The notes beneath the pieces were generated by a model, which did not search any database, had not been told where the DNA came from, and saw nothing but the letters and a program-made list of their open reading frames with translations. A program made the position numbers and the translations under genes. Of a stretch of DNA of 64,000 nt, positions 18,026 to 39,504 are shown piece after piece; positions within the stretch are counted from its first letter, which is position 1, and the number at the start of each line of letters is the position of its first letter. The stretch is from Shinella zoogloeoides (GTDB lineage: Bacteria > Pseudomonadota > Alphaproteobacteria > Rhizobiales > Rhizobiaceae), in NCBI RefSeq assembly GCF_033705735.1, contig NZ_CP131130.1, forward strand, positions 933,001 through 997,000, in the 5' to 3' direction.

Positions 18026-18556
18026 ATGGCTTCGCGTTGGTACATCGTCCACGCCTATTCGAATTTCGAGAAGAAGGTCGCTGAGGATATCGAGAACAAG
18101 GCCCGCCAGAAGGGTCTCGATCACCTCTTCGAAAAGATCCTCGTGCCGACCGAGAAGGTCGTCGAGGTGCGTCGCGGCCGCAAGGTCGACTCCGAGCGCA
18201 AGTTCTTCCCCGGCTACGTGCTGGTGCGGGCGAACCTGACGGACGAGGCGTACCACCTCATCAAGAATACGCCGAAGGTCACGGGCTTCCTCGGTTCCGA
18301 CAACAAGCCGGTTCCGATCCCGGACAGTGAGGCCGAGCGCATCCTGTCGCAGGTCCAGGACGGCGTCGATCGTCCGAAGCCCTCGGTTTCCTTCGAGATC
18401 GGCGAGCAGGTTCGCGTTTCCGACGGTCCGTTCGCTTCGTTCAACGGTATCGTCCAGGACGTCGACGAGGAGCGTTCGCGCCTCAAGGTGGAAGTGTCGA
18501 TCTTCGGTCGCGCCACCCCGGTCGAGCTGGAATACGCCCAGGTCGAGAAAATCTGA
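18026..18556 (+). CDS. nusG: Transcription termination/antitermination protein NusG
   Basis: Couples RNA polymerase with Rho and the ribosome. 176 residues: NGN domain (MASRWYIVHAYSNFEKKVAED to the FFPGYVLVRANL segment, 1-110) and a KOW domain (GEQVRVSDGPFASFNGIVQDVDEE, about 122-176). I start at ATG 18026, which has GGAG at 8-base spacing; the ATG at 18020 is too close to it. The frame is open upstream into secE but that part is not conserved. Confidence 0.96.
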   Translation: MASRWYIVHAYSNFEKKVAEDIENKARQKGLDHLFEKILVPTEKVVEVRRGRKVDSERKFFPGYVLVRANLTDEAYHLIKNTPKVTGFLGSDNKPVPIPDSEAERILSQVQDGVDRPKPSVSFEIGEQVRVSDGPFASFNGIVQDVDEERSRLKVEVSIFGRATPVELEYAQVEKI

Positions 18557-18757
18557 TTTCGGCGGCGCCTTCCGGGCGCTGCTGTTTCGAAATCCAATCC
18601 TCCTTGCGAGGGTTGGTGGCGGAGGTTTCCGCCAATCGCGTGGAAGGGAAGGCGGCCTTTAGCCGGGCGCCCGGACCGCACCACGCAACCGCAGCCGCCG
18701 GTCTTCGGGCCGGCATCGAGGGCCGGGCAACCGGCCGCATTCTGAAAGGCAGAGAAA
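18557..18757 (+). promoter_or_regulatory. rplK leader with hairpins
   Basis: 201 bases between nusG and rplK. Contains TTGGTGGCGGA/TTCCGCCAA pairing at about 18614-18636. This is where ribosomal protein L1 binds the L11-L1 mRNA in E. coli; whether this hairpin is an L1 site is inference. Confidence 0.35.
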
Positions 18758-19189
18758 ATGGCTAAGAAAGTTGCAGGCCAGCTCAAGCTTCAGGTCAAGG
18801 CAGGATCGGCGAACCCGTCCCCGCCGATCGGCCCGGCGCTTGGTCAGCGTGGCATTAACATCATGGAATTCTGCAAGTCGTTCAACGCGGCGACGCAGGA
18901 AATGGAAAAGGGTATGCCGATCCCGGTCGTCATCACCTACTACCAGGACAAGTCCTTCACGTTTGTGATGAAGCAGCCGCCGGTGACCTACTTCCTCAAG
19001 AAGGAAGCCAAGATCCAGTCCGGCTCGAAGACCCCCGGCAAGGGCGCGTCCATCGGCAAGCTCACCAAGGCTCAGATCAAGTCGATCGCCGAAGCCAAGA
19101 TGAAGGATCTCAACGCCGCCGATATCGAAGGCGCGATGGCAATGGTCGAGGGCTCTGCCCGCGCCATGGGCCTGGAAGTGGTAGGTTAA
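18758..19189 (+). CDS. rplK: 50S ribosomal protein L11
   Basis: Part of the GTPase-associated centre of the large subunit, bound to 23S rRNA. 143 residues, starting [16 protein letters not shown], with the proline-rich [21 protein letters not shown] segment of the N-terminal domain (thiostrepton-site region) and the C-terminal RNA-binding domain ([20 protein letters not shown]). Length matches E. coli L11. rplA follows after 4 bases, so the pair is one operon. Confidence 0.98.
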   Translation: MAKKVAGQLKLQVKAGSANPSPPIGPALGQRGINIMEFCKSFNAATQEMEKGMPIPVVITYYQDKSFTFVMKQPPVTYFLKKEAKIQSGSKTPGKGASIGKLTKAQIKSIAEAKMKDLNAADIEGAMAMVEGSARAMGLEVVG

Positions 19190-19193
19190 GACC

Positions 19194-19886
19194 ATGGCCA
19201 AGATTGCAAAGCGTCTCCAGAAGATCCGTGAAGGCATCGACCCGACCAAGCTCGTTGCCCTGTCGGACGCAATCGCTCTCGTCAAGGAGCGTGCCGTCGC
19301 CAAGTTCGACGAAACCGTCGAAGTCGCCATGAACCTCGGCGTCGACCCGCGCCACGCTGACCAGATGGTCCGCGGCGTGGTCAACCTGCCGAACGGCACG
19401 GGCCGCGACGTCCGCGTCGCCGTCTTCGCTCGCGGCGCCAAGGCCGATGAAGCCAAGGCTGCCGGCGCTGACATCGTCGGTGCGGAAGACCTGCTCGAAA
19501 TCGTCCAGGGCGGCAAGATCGACTTCGATCGTTGCATCGCGACCCCGGACATGATGCCGCTCGTCGGTCGCCTCGGTAAGGTTCTCGGCCCGCGCGGCAT
19601 GATGCCGAACCCGAAGGTCGGCACCGTCACCATGGACGTCACGGGCGCCGTCAAGGCATCCAAGGGCGGCGCTGTCGAGTTCCGCGTCGAGAAGGCTGGT
19701 ATCATCCATGCCGGCATCGGCAAGGCTTCCTTCGACGCCAAGGCTCTGGAAGAGAACATCAAGGCTTTCGCCGACGCCGTCATCAAGGCGAAGCCGGCTG
19801 GCGCCAAAGGCAACTACGTCAAGCGCGTTGCCATCTCTTCGACGATGGGCCCGGGCGTGAAGATCGACCCGGCGACCGTCGCCTGA
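19194..19886 (+). CDS. rplA: 50S ribosomal protein L1
   Basis: L1-stalk protein of the large subunit and usual translational repressor of its own operon. 230 residues: [16 protein letters not shown] at the start, the central RNA-binding loop around [22 protein letters not shown], and the closing [12 protein letters not shown]. Follows rplK with 4 bases between them. A 337-base structured leader separates it from rplJ. Confidence 0.98.
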   Translation: MAKIAKRLQKIREGIDPTKLVALSDAIALVKERAVAKFDETVEVAMNLGVDPRHADQMVRGVVNLPNGTGRDVRVAVFARGAKADEAKAAGADIVGAEDLLEIVQGGKIDFDRCIATPDMMPLVGRLGKVLGPRGMMPNPKVGTVTMDVTGAVKASKGGAVEFRVEKAGIIHAGIGKASFDAKALEENIKAFADAVIKAKPAGAKGNYVKRVAISSTMGPGVKIDPATVA

Positions 19887-20223
19887 TGTATTTCGGTCCG
19901 GCTTGCCGGACCGCAACAGAATTCCCGGCCCATCCGGCCGGGGATTTCCGGGGCAACCCGGAACTCCTGTCCGAGATTGCAGGTGGTTAGGCCTTAATCA
20001 CGTTGCCTGCATGAGACGGGTGAGACCTGGATTTCACTCAGCGTCGGATGACGCGGAATTCGGTTCGAACCTACCTTGCCTGTGTCGCGGCCTCTGGCCG
20101 AGCGCGGGGGGACAGGATCCTCGAGCGTCGCTCGGGATCAGCTTTTTGAGATGATCTCTAGCGGCAAAGGCAAACCCGGCAGGGTCCGTGAGAAGTCATG
20201 GCCCTGTCTACTGGAGATAGGCA
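19887..20223 (+). promoter_or_regulatory. rplJL leader region
   Basis: 337 bases without a gene. Several compact hairpins: CGGTCCGG-CTTG-CCGGACCG (19894-19913), a CCGGCC/GGCCGG stem near 19925-19947, TCCGGG-GCAA-CCCGGA after it, and an attenuator-like stem at 20116-20147. rplJL leaders in other bacteria bind the L10-L12 complex. No clear promoter seen. Confidence 0.5.
20116..20147 (+). terminator. Attenuator-like terminator in the rplJL leader
   Basis: Ten base pairs with one bulged T (GATCC-CGAGC against GCTCG-GGATC), 3-base loop, then AGCTTTTTG. Lies 77 bases before the rplJ start. Confidence 0.55.
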
Positions 20224-20742
20224 GTGGAAAGAGCGGAAAAACGCGAATTCGTCACGGAGCTGAATGAAGTCTTCAAGGCTTCCGGTTCGGTTGTCGTGGC
20301 CCGCTATGCCGGCATCACCGTTGCACAGATGAACGATCTTCGTACGAAGATGCGTGCAGCTGGCGGTACCGTCAAAGTCGCGAAGAACCGCCTGGCCAAA
20401 ATTGCCCTTCAGGGTACGGAGTCGGAAGGGATGTCTGATCTCTTCCAGGGTCAGACGCTCATTGCATACGCAAATGATCCGATGATCGCTCCGAAGGTAG
20501 CCATGGATTTCGCCAAGACCAACGACAAGCTCGTTGTTCTCGGTGGTGCCATGGGTGCGACCACACTCGACGCAGAAGCAGTCAAGTCGCTTGCGACCCT
20601 GCCTTCGCTCGACGAGCTTCGTGCAAAGCTCCTGGGCCTCATTGCAGCCCCGGCAACGCGCGTCGCCACGGTCGTTGCAGCACCGGCAAGCCAGCTTGCC
20701 CGCGTGTTCGCAGCCTACGCCAAGAAGGACGAAGCCGCGTAA
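20224..20742 (+). CDS. rplJ: 50S ribosomal protein L10
   Basis: Base of the L7/L12 stalk; binds 23S rRNA and L12 dimers. 172 residues: [34 protein letters not shown], and the C-terminal helix [17 protein letters not shown] that carries L12. Start is the GTG at 20224 with GGAGATAG upstream. Forms the rplJL operon with rplL, 60 bases downstream; expression probably depends on the long leader. Confidence 0.98.
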   Translation: MERAEKREFVTELNEVFKASGSVVVARYAGITVAQMNDLRTKMRAAGGTVKVAKNRLAKIALQGTESEGMSDLFQGQTLIAYANDPMIAPKVAMDFAKTNDKLVVLGGAMGATTLDAEAVKSLATLPSLDELRAKLLGLIAAPATRVATVVAAPASQLARVFAAYAKKDEAA

Positions 20743-20802
20743 GGCGGTTTTTCGCTGTAAATCAAACAACCCAGTTCGAACCGAACAAAAGGAAATACGA
20801 AA

Positions 20803-21180
<378 letters not shown>

Positions 21181-21194
21181 TACCGGAATACGGT

Positions 21195-21218
21195 GGGAGA
21201 GGGTTTCGACCCTCTCCC
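21195..21218 (+). terminator. Hairpin after rplL, probable attenuator
   Basis: Perfect 10-bp stem GGGAGAGGGT/ACCCTCTCCC with a TTCG tetraloop, 14 bases after the rplL stop. The following ATTGCTCCTTTC is only partly T-rich, so termination would be partial. Confidence 0.5.
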
Positions 21219-21240
21219 ATTGCTCCTTTCCGCTGAACTG

Positions 21241-21276
21241 ATTACCCAAAAGCCGCAAAAACGGCTTTTGGGTAAT
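21241..21276. repeat. Perfect 15-bp inverted repeat between rplL and rpoB
   Basis: ATTACCCAAAAGCCG (21241-21255), loop CAAAAA, CGGCTTTTGGGTAAT (21262-21276). A long perfect RNA stem at this place could be an RNase III processing site or a terminator reading either way; E. coli has an RNase III site at the same position. Confidence 0.7.
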
Positions 21277-21432
21277 GGGTTCTTCAAGAGGATGGTCTTC
21301 ACCGCAAGATTGGGCAATCCGGCCCGTCAACCGGCAGAAAGACGAGTTTGAACCAACCCATTGGTCGACGGGATCGACTGGCCAGCGAACCCCGTCCGTT
21401 GCAGGCCCGGATGCAAATTTGAAGGAGCGACG

Positions 21433-25572
<4,140 letters not shown>

Positions 25573-25780
25573 GCCTGATCTGGTGCGCGCCTTGTGGGGC
25601 GCGCACCGTTCCGCCTCCGCCGGTCGGCGAGGGGCGGCTCATCCGTTTCAGGCAGTCTTGCGGCACCCGGGTATCGCCGCAATCGACTGCTAGGAGCAAT
25701 TCCAGGAAAAGTGTGCAGCGGTTTTCCGTCCGGAATTGCGTCAGACAAAAGAGGGCCACTGGCCCACGAAGGAGATAGGC

Positions 25781-29992
<4,212 letters not shown>

Positions 29993-30016
29993 GCGCTGCC
30001 GCTCTTTTGACGAATG

Positions 30017-30052
30017 AAAAGGCCGCCCGAAATATTTCGGGCGGCCTTTTGT
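30017..30052. terminator. Terminator of rpoBC
   Basis: A 34-base perfect palindrome: AAAAGGCCGCCCGAAAT directly followed by its complement, ending in TTTTG. Confidence 0.93.
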
Positions 30053-30079
30053 TTATGCGCAAGGACAGGCGAGGGCGGT

Positions 30080-30093
30080 TTGATCTGGCGCAA
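30080..30093 (+). promoter_or_regulatory. FixK/FNR box before the peroxidase gene
   Basis: TTGA-TCTGGC-GCAA fits the FixK consensus TTG(A/C)-N6-(T/G)CAA. A -10-like TCTAAA at 30113-30118 lies at the distance expected for class II activation (box centred near -41). Confidence 0.6.
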
Positions 30094-30150
30094 TCGCTCA
30101 GTTTGGAGCGGTTCTAAAGTCCATTCGTATCCCAACGAATGGAGGTAGCC

Positions 30151-31200
30151 ATGAAATTCCTGCTGGCGACTGTGGCCGCGACGGTCATCGCGACCGTGGC
30201 CTTTGCCGCCGATCCGGTTCCGGCCGATCTGCGCGCGACGGCGCTCGACATCTTCAAGCCCCTGCCGTCGACCTATCCGGCGGTCAACGACAATCCGATC
30301 ACGAAGGAGAAGATCGACCTCGGCAAGGCTCTGTTCTTCGATCCGCGGCTGTCGGCCTCGGGTGTCTTCTCGTGCAATTCCTGTCACAACCTGGCGACCG
30401 GCGGCGACGACAACCTCGAAACGTCGATCGGCCACGGCTGGCAGAAGGGTCCGCGCAACTCGCCGACCGCCCTGAACGCGGTCTTCAACGAGGCGCAGTT
30501 CTGGGATGGCCGGGCGGAAGACCTGAAGGCGCAGGCCAAGGGGCCGATCCAGGCCGGAGTCGAGATGGCGAACACGCCGGCCCAGGTCGTCGCGACGCTG
30601 AAGTCGATGCCGAAATATGTCGACTGGTTCAAGGCCGCCTTCCCGAGCGATGCCGATCCCGTGACCTTTGACAACATGGCCAAGGCCATCGAGGCCTTCG
30701 AGGCGACGCTGATCACGCCGGCGCCGTTCGATGCCTATCTCAACGGCGACGACGGTGCGATGACCGCGGAGCAGAAGGAGGGGCTCGCGCTCTTCATGGA
30801 CAAGGGCTGTGCCTCCTGCCACAGCGGCATCAATATCGGCGGTAACGGCTACTATCCGTTCGGCCTGATCGAGAAGCCCGGTTCGGAAGTTCTGCCGGAG
30901 AACGACAAGGGCCGCTTCGCGGTGACGGCGACGGCGGACGATTCCTACGTCTTCCGCGCCGCGCCGCTGCGCAACGTCACGCTGACGGCGCCGTACTTCC
31001 ATTCGGGCAAGGTATGGAACCTGAGGCAGGCCGTGGCCATCATGGGCACCTCGCAGCTCGGCGAGGACCTGTCGGAGACCGAAGTCGACCGCATCGTGGC
31101 CTTCCTCGGTTCGCTGGAAGGGCGCATGCCTGAAGTGGTCTATCCGGTGCTGCCGGCAGAGACGGGCGATACGCCCCTGCCGAGCGGCGACGTCAAGTAG
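30151..31200 (+). CDS. ccpA: Dihaem cytochrome c peroxidase
   Basis: Periplasmic enzyme that reduces H2O2 to water with electrons from cytochrome c. 349 residues: signal peptide MKFLLATVAATVIATVAFA, low-potential haem site CNSCH (about residue 70) and second haem site CASCH (about 220). Other family marks are GRDLFFD-like GKALFFDPRLSASG, FNEAQFWDGRAEDL, and FRAAPLRNVTLTAPYFHSG near the end. Start ATG 30151 follows GGAGGTAGCC; an ATG 12 bases earlier overlaps that site. A FixK/FNR box upstream suggests induction at low oxygen. Other names for this family are ccpR and cytC551 peroxidase. Confidence 0.93.
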   Translation: MKFLLATVAATVIATVAFAADPVPADLRATALDIFKPLPSTYPAVNDNPITKEKIDLGKALFFDPRLSASGVFSCNSCHNLATGGDDNLETSIGHGWQKGPRNSPTALNAVFNEAQFWDGRAEDLKAQAKGPIQAGVEMANTPAQVVATLKSMPKYVDWFKAAFPSDADPVTFDNMAKAIEAFEATLITPAPFDAYLNGDDGAMTAEQKEGLALFMDKGCASCHSGINIGGNGYYPFGLIEKPGSEVLPENDKGRFAVTATADDSYVFRAAPLRNVTLTAPYFHSGKVWNLRQAVAIMGTSQLGEDLSETEVDRIVAFLGSLEGRMPEVVYPVLPAETGDTPLPSGDVK

Positions 31201-31218
31201 ACGACGGGGTGGCGGTCG

Positions 31219-31515
31219 TCACGCGAAGCGGATGATCGCCACTTCCCCTTCGAGGGCGCCCTTGTAGGCGGAGGCGTGCGGCTCTTCCTCGGGCTCGCCG
31301 GTCAGCGTGCCGATCTGGTCGAGGTCTGCCTCGAGGAAACCTTCCTCCGAAAGCGCGTTCAGCGCCTCGCGTACGGCGGTGTCGTCGTCGGGCGCGCGCA
31401 GCATGACGTGGATGTCGATGCCCTCGTCGCCCTCGCGCTCATAGGCCTTGCCGATGATGATGAAGACCATCGGCTCCTCGAGCGTGCTGTTGTCGTTGTC
31501 GGCGTCTGACGCCAT
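31219..31515 (-). CDS. Small acidic protein of unknown function
   Basis: 98 residues from ATG 31515 (MASDADNDNSTLEEP), which has AAGGAG 7 bases upstream; the frame is open 49 codons further but without a site. The protein is very acidic, with a likely alpha/beta fold (MVFIIIGKAYEREGDEGIDIHVMLRAPDDDTAVREALNALSEEGFLEADLDQIGTL is the core). No membrane segment or cysteine. Convergent with ccpA. Function unknown; it looks like a conserved protein of rhizobia. Confidence 0.75.
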   Translation of the reverse strand: MASDADNDNSTLEEPMVFIIIGKAYEREGDEGIDIHVMLRAPDDDTAVREALNALSEEGFLEADLDQIGTLTGEPEEEPHASAYKGALEGEVAIIRFA

Positions 31516-31792
31516 GGCGGGCTCCTTTCGGGATCGGGTTGTGCTCGTTCTATAAAGGGTAGGGCGGCAGGACCCAAACGCAAAATCGCCGCTGCTTCCA
31601 AAAGAGCGGAAAGGGAATCGGTGAGCGTCCCGCCGACTCTTTCCGGTTGATTCCGTCTTCATGCTTTCTTAATGTTCGCCTGCGAAGGCTGCCGGGCTCA
31701 GGGAGCCGTCGAAACGGCGCAGGGCAGGGGCTTGAAGCCCTGCTTTTCAGGCGGGTCAGCCATCCGCTCCCGGGATTCTTTAGCGCCGCCCC

Positions 31793-31821
31793 TTGACCTT
31801 TCGCCCTTTAGTCAGTATTCC
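31793..31821 (+). promoter_or_regulatory. Promoter of the str operon
   Basis: -35 TTGACC (31793-31798), 17-base spacer, -10 TATTCC (31816-31821). Leaves a leader of about 260 bases before rpsL. Confidence 0.65.
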
Positions 31822-31860
31822 GCACGCCATCAGAGCCTATGTGAGGCTGGCTGGTTCGGA

Positions 31861-31941
31861 ATGACTCGTTCTGAAGTTCGCCTCAAACAGGGCTCGACGC
31901 ACGTTGAGAACATGAATGCTGCACGCATGACGCGGTTATAG
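31861..31941 (+). CDS. Possible leader peptide of the str operon, 26 residues
   Basis: ATG 31861 to TAG 31939-31941, product MTRSEVRLKQGSTHVENMNA followed by ARMTRL. It starts about 33 bases after the predicted transcription start and ends inside the loop of a hairpin, 20 bases before the attenuator-like stem. The ribosome binding site is weak. It may be chance; its position is what makes it notable. Confidence 0.3.
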   Translation: MTRSEVRLKQGSTHVENMNAARMTRL

Positions 31942-31960
31942 CGCGTCCTCTGCCTAATGA

Positions 31961-31990
31961 GGTCATCCGCTAGAGGCGGATTGGCCTTTT
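31961..31990 (+). terminator. Attenuator-like stem in the str leader
   Basis: GGTCATCCGC, loop TAGAG, GCGGATTGGCC: ten pairs (one G-T, one bulged T), then TTTTATTG. About 100 bases before rpsL. Confidence 0.5.
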
Positions 31991-32089
31991 ATTGCGCATG
32001 AACACGCGTGTGGTCATGGACTCGCCCGTGAGGGTGACGATTTATCCGCCCGCAAGGGTAACGAGACTAGATTTGCAAGGGATGGTTAT

Positions 32090-32461
32090 ATGCCTACCGT
32101 AAACCAGTTGATCCGCAAGCCGCGCCAGGCGTCGGTAAAGCGCAACAAGGTTCCTGCTCTGCAGGAAAACCCCCAGAAGCGCGGCGTTTGCACCCGCGTC
32201 TACACGACGACCCCGAAGAAGCCGAACTCGGCTCTGCGTAAGGTCGCCAAGATCCGCCTGACCAATGGCTTCGAAGTCATCGGTTACATCCCCGGCGAAG
32301 GCCACAACCTGCAGGAACACTCTGTCGTCATGATCCGTGGCGGCCGCGTAAAGGACCTTCCGGGCGTGCGCTACCACATCATCCGCGGCGTTCTCGACAC
32401 CCAGGGCGTCAAGAACCGCAAGCAGCGCCGCTCCAAGTACGGCGCGAAGCGTCCGAAATAA
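32090..32461 (+). CDS. rpsL: 30S ribosomal protein S12
   Basis: Decoding-centre protein. 123 residues, [20 protein letters not shown] to GAKRPK. Positions where streptomycin resistance usually arises are wild type ([14 protein letters not shown] and [13 protein letters not shown] both keep their lysines). First gene of the str operon (rpsL-rpsG-fusA-tuf). AAGGGATGG upstream is the ribosome binding site. Confidence 0.98.
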   Translation: MPTVNQLIRKPRQASVKRNKVPALQENPQKRGVCTRVYTTTPKKPNSALRKVAKIRLTNGFEVIGYIPGEGHNLQEHSVVMIRGGRVKDLPGVRYHIIRGVLDTQGVKNRKQRRSKYGAKRPK

Positions 32462-32501
32462 TACAGTAACCGGCGCCATTTCGCTGGTCGGAACCTTTTG
32501 A

Positions 32502-32987
<486 letters not shown>

Positions 32988-33018
32988 CCGAAACTAGACG
33001 TCTCGAAAGGAGTCCCAG

Positions 33019-35118
<2,100 letters not shown>

Positions 35119-35183
35119 CCGGGGTATCCCCCTTAAAGTTTTGAACGAATTTCCCTTCGGGGATCAGGAACGGAGAGCCGGAA

Positions 35184-36359
<1,176 letters not shown>

Positions 36360-36547
36360 GTCTTAAGGCTTCAGGCCGCTGAAATAGGAAGGGCAGGATC
36401 GCATCCTGCCCCTCCGGTCTTTGATAATTTAGCGGACTGGCCTTTCGGCATTGTGTTTTCGTGCGCCTTCCTTTATGGGAAGCGCCAGAATCAAAAAAGC
36501 GCATTCCCCAAGAGAATCGCGCGGATAACGAACTAAGGAAAAGTCGT

Positions 36548-36856
36548 ATGAACGGCCAGAACATCCGCATCCGCCTCAAGGCGTTTGACCACCGGATCCT
36601 TGATGCCTCCACGCGTGAAATCGTGTCGACGGCAAAGCGTACCGGCGCAAGCGTCCGCGGCCCCGTTCCTCTCCCGACCCGTATTGAAAAGTTCACGGTC
36701 AACCGTTCGCCCCACGTTGACAAGAAGAGCCGTGAACAGTTCGAGATGCGCACCCACAAGCGCCTGCTCGACATCGTAGATCCGACGCCGCAGACGGTCG
36801 ATGCTCTTATGAAGCTCGATCTTGCGGCCGGTGTGGACGTAGAGATCAAGCTCTAA
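36548..36856 (+). CDS. rpsJ: 30S ribosomal protein S10
   Basis: 30S head protein, also the NusE antitermination factor. 102 residues from ATG 36548 ([19 protein letters not shown]) with the loop [31 protein letters not shown] segment. The GTG at 36461 in the same frame gives an unconserved extension. Starts the S10 block. Confidence 0.98.
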
Positions 36857-37014
36857 GTCCTGGCGCAAGCCGAATAACAAGGAAGGTACGTGGCGAAAGC
36901 CGACGTCTTCTAAAAACGGGAAACCCGACGGCCTTCGAGCCCGAGTGGAATCCTTAAACCAAGAGGCATGACGGGACGTCACGATCCCGCCAGGACTTCT
37001 AAGAGGATTGAACC

Positions 37015-37698
37015 ATGCGTTCAGGTGTGATTGCACAGAAAATAGGGATGACTCGCGTCTATAATGACGCAGGTGAGCACATCCCGGTAACAGTATTGCG
37101 ACTGGACAACGTCCAGGTCGTTGCCCAGCGTACGCAGGACAAGAACGGCTACACGGCTGTTCAGCTCGGCGCCGGCTCTTCCAAGGTGAAGAACACGGCA
37201 AAGGCGCTGCGCGGCCAGTTCGCCGCTGCAAGCGTCGAGCCGAAGGCCAAGCTCGTCGAGTTCCGCGTTTCGGAAGACAACCTCATCGAGATCGGCGCGG
37301 AACTCACCGCCAGCCATTTCGTCGCCGGCCAGCTCGTCGACGTTACCGGCACCACGATCGGTAAGGGTTTCGCCGGTGCCATGAAGCGCCACAACTTCGG
37401 CGGTCTTCGTGCAACGCACGGCGTTTCCGTTTCGCACCGTTCGCACGGTTCGACGGGTAACAACCAGGACCCGGGCAAGGTCTGGAAGGGCAAGCGCATG
37501 GCTGGTCACATGGGCCAGACGCGCGTCACCACGCAGAACCTCGAAGTCGTCTCCACCGACGAAGAGCGCGGTCTCATCCTCGTCAAGGGCGCAGTCCCGG
37601 GCTCCAAGGGCGCCTGGATCGTCGTTCGTGACGCCGTCAAGTCCGGCACCCCGGCAGACGCTCCGCGTCCGGCCGCCGTGCGCGCCGTAGCCAAGTAA
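37015..37698 (+). CDS. rplC: 50S ribosomal protein L3
   Basis: Peptidyl-transferase-region protein, one of the first to assemble. 227 residues: [18 protein letters not shown], the long central loop [40 protein letters not shown] (residues about 125-165) and a C-terminal Ala/Pro tail typical of rhizobia. A 158-base spacer with no gene separates it from rpsJ. Confidence 0.98.
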   Translation: MRSGVIAQKIGMTRVYNDAGEHIPVTVLRLDNVQVVAQRTQDKNGYTAVQLGAGSSKVKNTAKALRGQFAAASVEPKAKLVEFRVSEDNLIEIGAELTASHFVAGQLVDVTGTTIGKGFAGAMKRHNFGGLRATHGVSVSHRSHGSTGNNQDPGKVWKGKRMAGHMGQTRVTTQNLEVVSTDEERGLILVKGAVPGSKGAWIVVRDAVKSGTPADAPRPAAVRAVAK

Positions 37699-37710
37699 GG
37701 GAGCCTGATC

Positions 37711-38331
37711 ATGGATCTCAAAGTCACGACCCTCGACGGGAAGGACGCCGGCAAGGTCTCCCTCTCCGACGCGATCTTCGGCCTCGAGCCGCGCGAAGAC
37801 ATCATTGCCCGCGTCATCCGCTGGCAGCTCGCCAAGAAGCAGCAGGGCACGCACCAGTCGCTGACCCGCGGCGAAGTCGCTCGCACCGGCTCGAAGATGT
37901 ACAAGCAGAAGGGTACGGGCCGCGCTCGTCACCATTCGGCTCGCGCTCCGCAGTTCCGCGGCGGTGCCAAGGCTCACGGCCCGGTATCCCGCAGCCACGC
38001 CCACGACCTGCCCAAGCAGGTTCGCGCGCTCGGCCTGCGTCACGCCCTCTCGGCCAAGATCAAGGCTGACGACGTCATCATCATCGATGATCTCGTTGCT
38101 GCAGAAGCAAAGACGAAGGCTCTGGCCGGCGCATTCGCTTCGCTCGGCCTCACCAATGCCCTCTTCATCGGCGGCGCTGAACTTGACGGCAACTTCAAGC
38201 TCGCAGCGCGCAACATCCCGAACGTGGATGTCCTGCCGATCCAGGGTATCAATGTTTACGATATTCTGCGCCGCGGCAAGCTCGTGCTCTCCAAGGCTGC
38301 TGTAGAAGCCCTCGAGGAGCGGTTCAAATGA
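37711..38331 (+). CDS. rplD: 50S ribosomal protein L4
   Basis: Lines the exit tunnel. 206 residues: [18 protein letters not shown], the extended tunnel loop [26 protein letters not shown] (about 65-90), and a C-terminal helix. In E. coli L4 represses the S10 operon; whether it does so here is open. 12 bases after rplC; overlaps rplW by four bases (ATGA). Confidence 0.98.
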   Translation: MDLKVTTLDGKDAGKVSLSDAIFGLEPREDIIARVIRWQLAKKQQGTHQSLTRGEVARTGSKMYKQKGTGRARHHSARAPQFRGGAKAHGPVSRSHAHDLPKQVRALGLRHALSAKIKADDVIIIDDLVAAEAKTKALAGAFASLGLTNALFIGGAELDGNFKLAARNIPNVDVLPIQGINVYDILRRGKLVLSKAAVEALEERFK

Positions 38332-38621
38332 CGGATCTTCGCCACTACGATGTGATCGTATCTCCTTCGATCACCGAAAAGTCGACGCTGGTATCCGAAA
38401 ACAACCAGATCGTCTTCAACGTTGCCAAGCGTGCCTCCAAGCCTGAAATCAAGGCTGCGGTCGAAGCACTCTTCGGCGTCAAGGTCACGGCTGTGAACAC
38501 GCTCGTCCGCAAGGGCAAGGTAAAGCGTTTCCGCGGCTTCGCCGGCCGGCAGGGAGATGTCAAGAAGGCTATCGTCACGCTCGCTGACGGTCAGTCCATC
38601 GACGTCTCCACCGGGCTCTAA
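38328..38621 (+). CDS. rplW: 50S ribosomal protein L23
   Basis: Tunnel-exit protein, docking site for trigger factor and SRP. 97 residues: [20 protein letters not shown], the loop [26 protein letters not shown]. Overlaps rplD by four bases, so translation is coupled. Confidence 0.98.
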   Translation: MTDLRHYDVIVSPSITEKSTLVSENNQIVFNVAKRASKPEIKAAVEALFGVKVTAVNTLVRKGKVKRFRGFAGRQGDVKKAIVTLADGQSIDVSTGL

Positions 38622-38652
38622 TCGGGCAGTCGGCTAAAAGGGAAACAAGAAA

Positions 38653-39489
38653 ATGGCATTGAAACACTTCAATCCGACCACTCCGAGCCAGCGTCAGCTG
38701 GTCATCGTCGACCGGTCGGGCCTTTACAAGGGCAAGCCCGTCAAGGCTCTGACCGAAGGTCTCTCCAAGAGCGGCGGCCGTAACAACCTCGGCCGCATCA
38801 CCGCCCGCTTCATCGGCGGCGGTCACAAGCGCACCTACCGTCTCATCGACTTCAAGCGTCGCAAGTTCGACGTCGAGGGCACGGTCGAGCGTCTGGAGTA
38901 CGACCCGAACCGTACGGCGTTCATCGCTCTGGTGAGCTATCCCGACGGCGAGCAGGCCTACATCCTGGCTCCGCAGCGCCTGGCAGCCGGCGACAAGGTC
39001 ATCGCGTCCGACAAGGCCGTTGACGTCAAGCCCGGCAACACCATGCCGCTGCAGTACATCCCGGTCGGCTCGATCGTTCACAACGTCGAAATGAAGCCGG
39101 GCAAGGGCGGCCAGATCGCCCGCTCCGCCGGCACGTTCGTCCAGCTCGTCGGCCGCGACCAGGGCATGGCGATCCTTCGCCTGAACTCGGGCGAACAGCG
39201 CCTGGTTCACGCGTCCTGCCTCGCAACGATCGGCGCCGTATCCAACCCGGACCACGGCAACATCAACGACGGCAAGGCCGGTCGCACCCGCTGGCGCGGC
39301 AAGACCCCGCATAACCGCGGTGTCGTCATGAACCCGGTCGACCACCCGCACGGCGGTGGTGAAGGCCGCACCTCCGGTGGCCGTCATCCGGTATCCCCGT
39401 GGGGCAAGCCGACCAAGGGCAAGCGTACCCGTTCGAACAAGTCCACGGACAAGTTCATCATGCGCTCGCGCCACTTGAAGAAGAAGTAA
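38653..39489 (+). CDS. rplB: 50S ribosomal protein L2
   Basis: Core large-subunit protein needed for peptidyl-transferase activity. 278 residues: [30 protein letters not shown] [22 protein letters not shown], and the conserved [32 protein letters not shown] with the key His. 31 bases after rplW. Confidence 0.98.
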   Translation: MALKHFNPTTPSQRQLVIVDRSGLYKGKPVKALTEGLSKSGGRNNLGRITARFIGGGHKRTYRLIDFKRRKFDVEGTVERLEYDPNRTAFIALVSYPDGEQAYILAPQRLAAGDKVIASDKAVDVKPGNTMPLQYIPVGSIVHNVEMKPGKGGQIARSAGTFVQLVGRDQGMAILRLNSGEQRLVHASCLATIGAVSNPDHGNINDGKAGRTRWRGKTPHNRGVVMNPVDHPHGGGEGRTSGGRHPVSPWGKPTKGKRTRSNKSTDKFIMRSRHLKKK

Positions 39490-39504
39490 GAGAGGTAGTC
39501 AGGA

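Larger units (their letters stand above)
31516..32089 (+). promoter_or_regulatory. str operon control region
   Basis: 574 bases between the divergent small acidic gene and rpsL. It holds a strong promoter (31793-31821), a possible 26-codon leader ORF (31861-31941), a GACGCG/CGCGTC hairpin over the ORF stop (31929-31947), and an attenuator-like stem (31961-31990). The part 31516-31790 has only a weak GCAGGG/CCCTGC hairpin followed by TTTT near 31727-31748. Confidence 0.5.

Noticed and set aside
36391..36411. Terminator after the second tuf
   Set aside because: The 9-bp stem is real, but no T run follows and rpsJ continues the operon 137 bases on.
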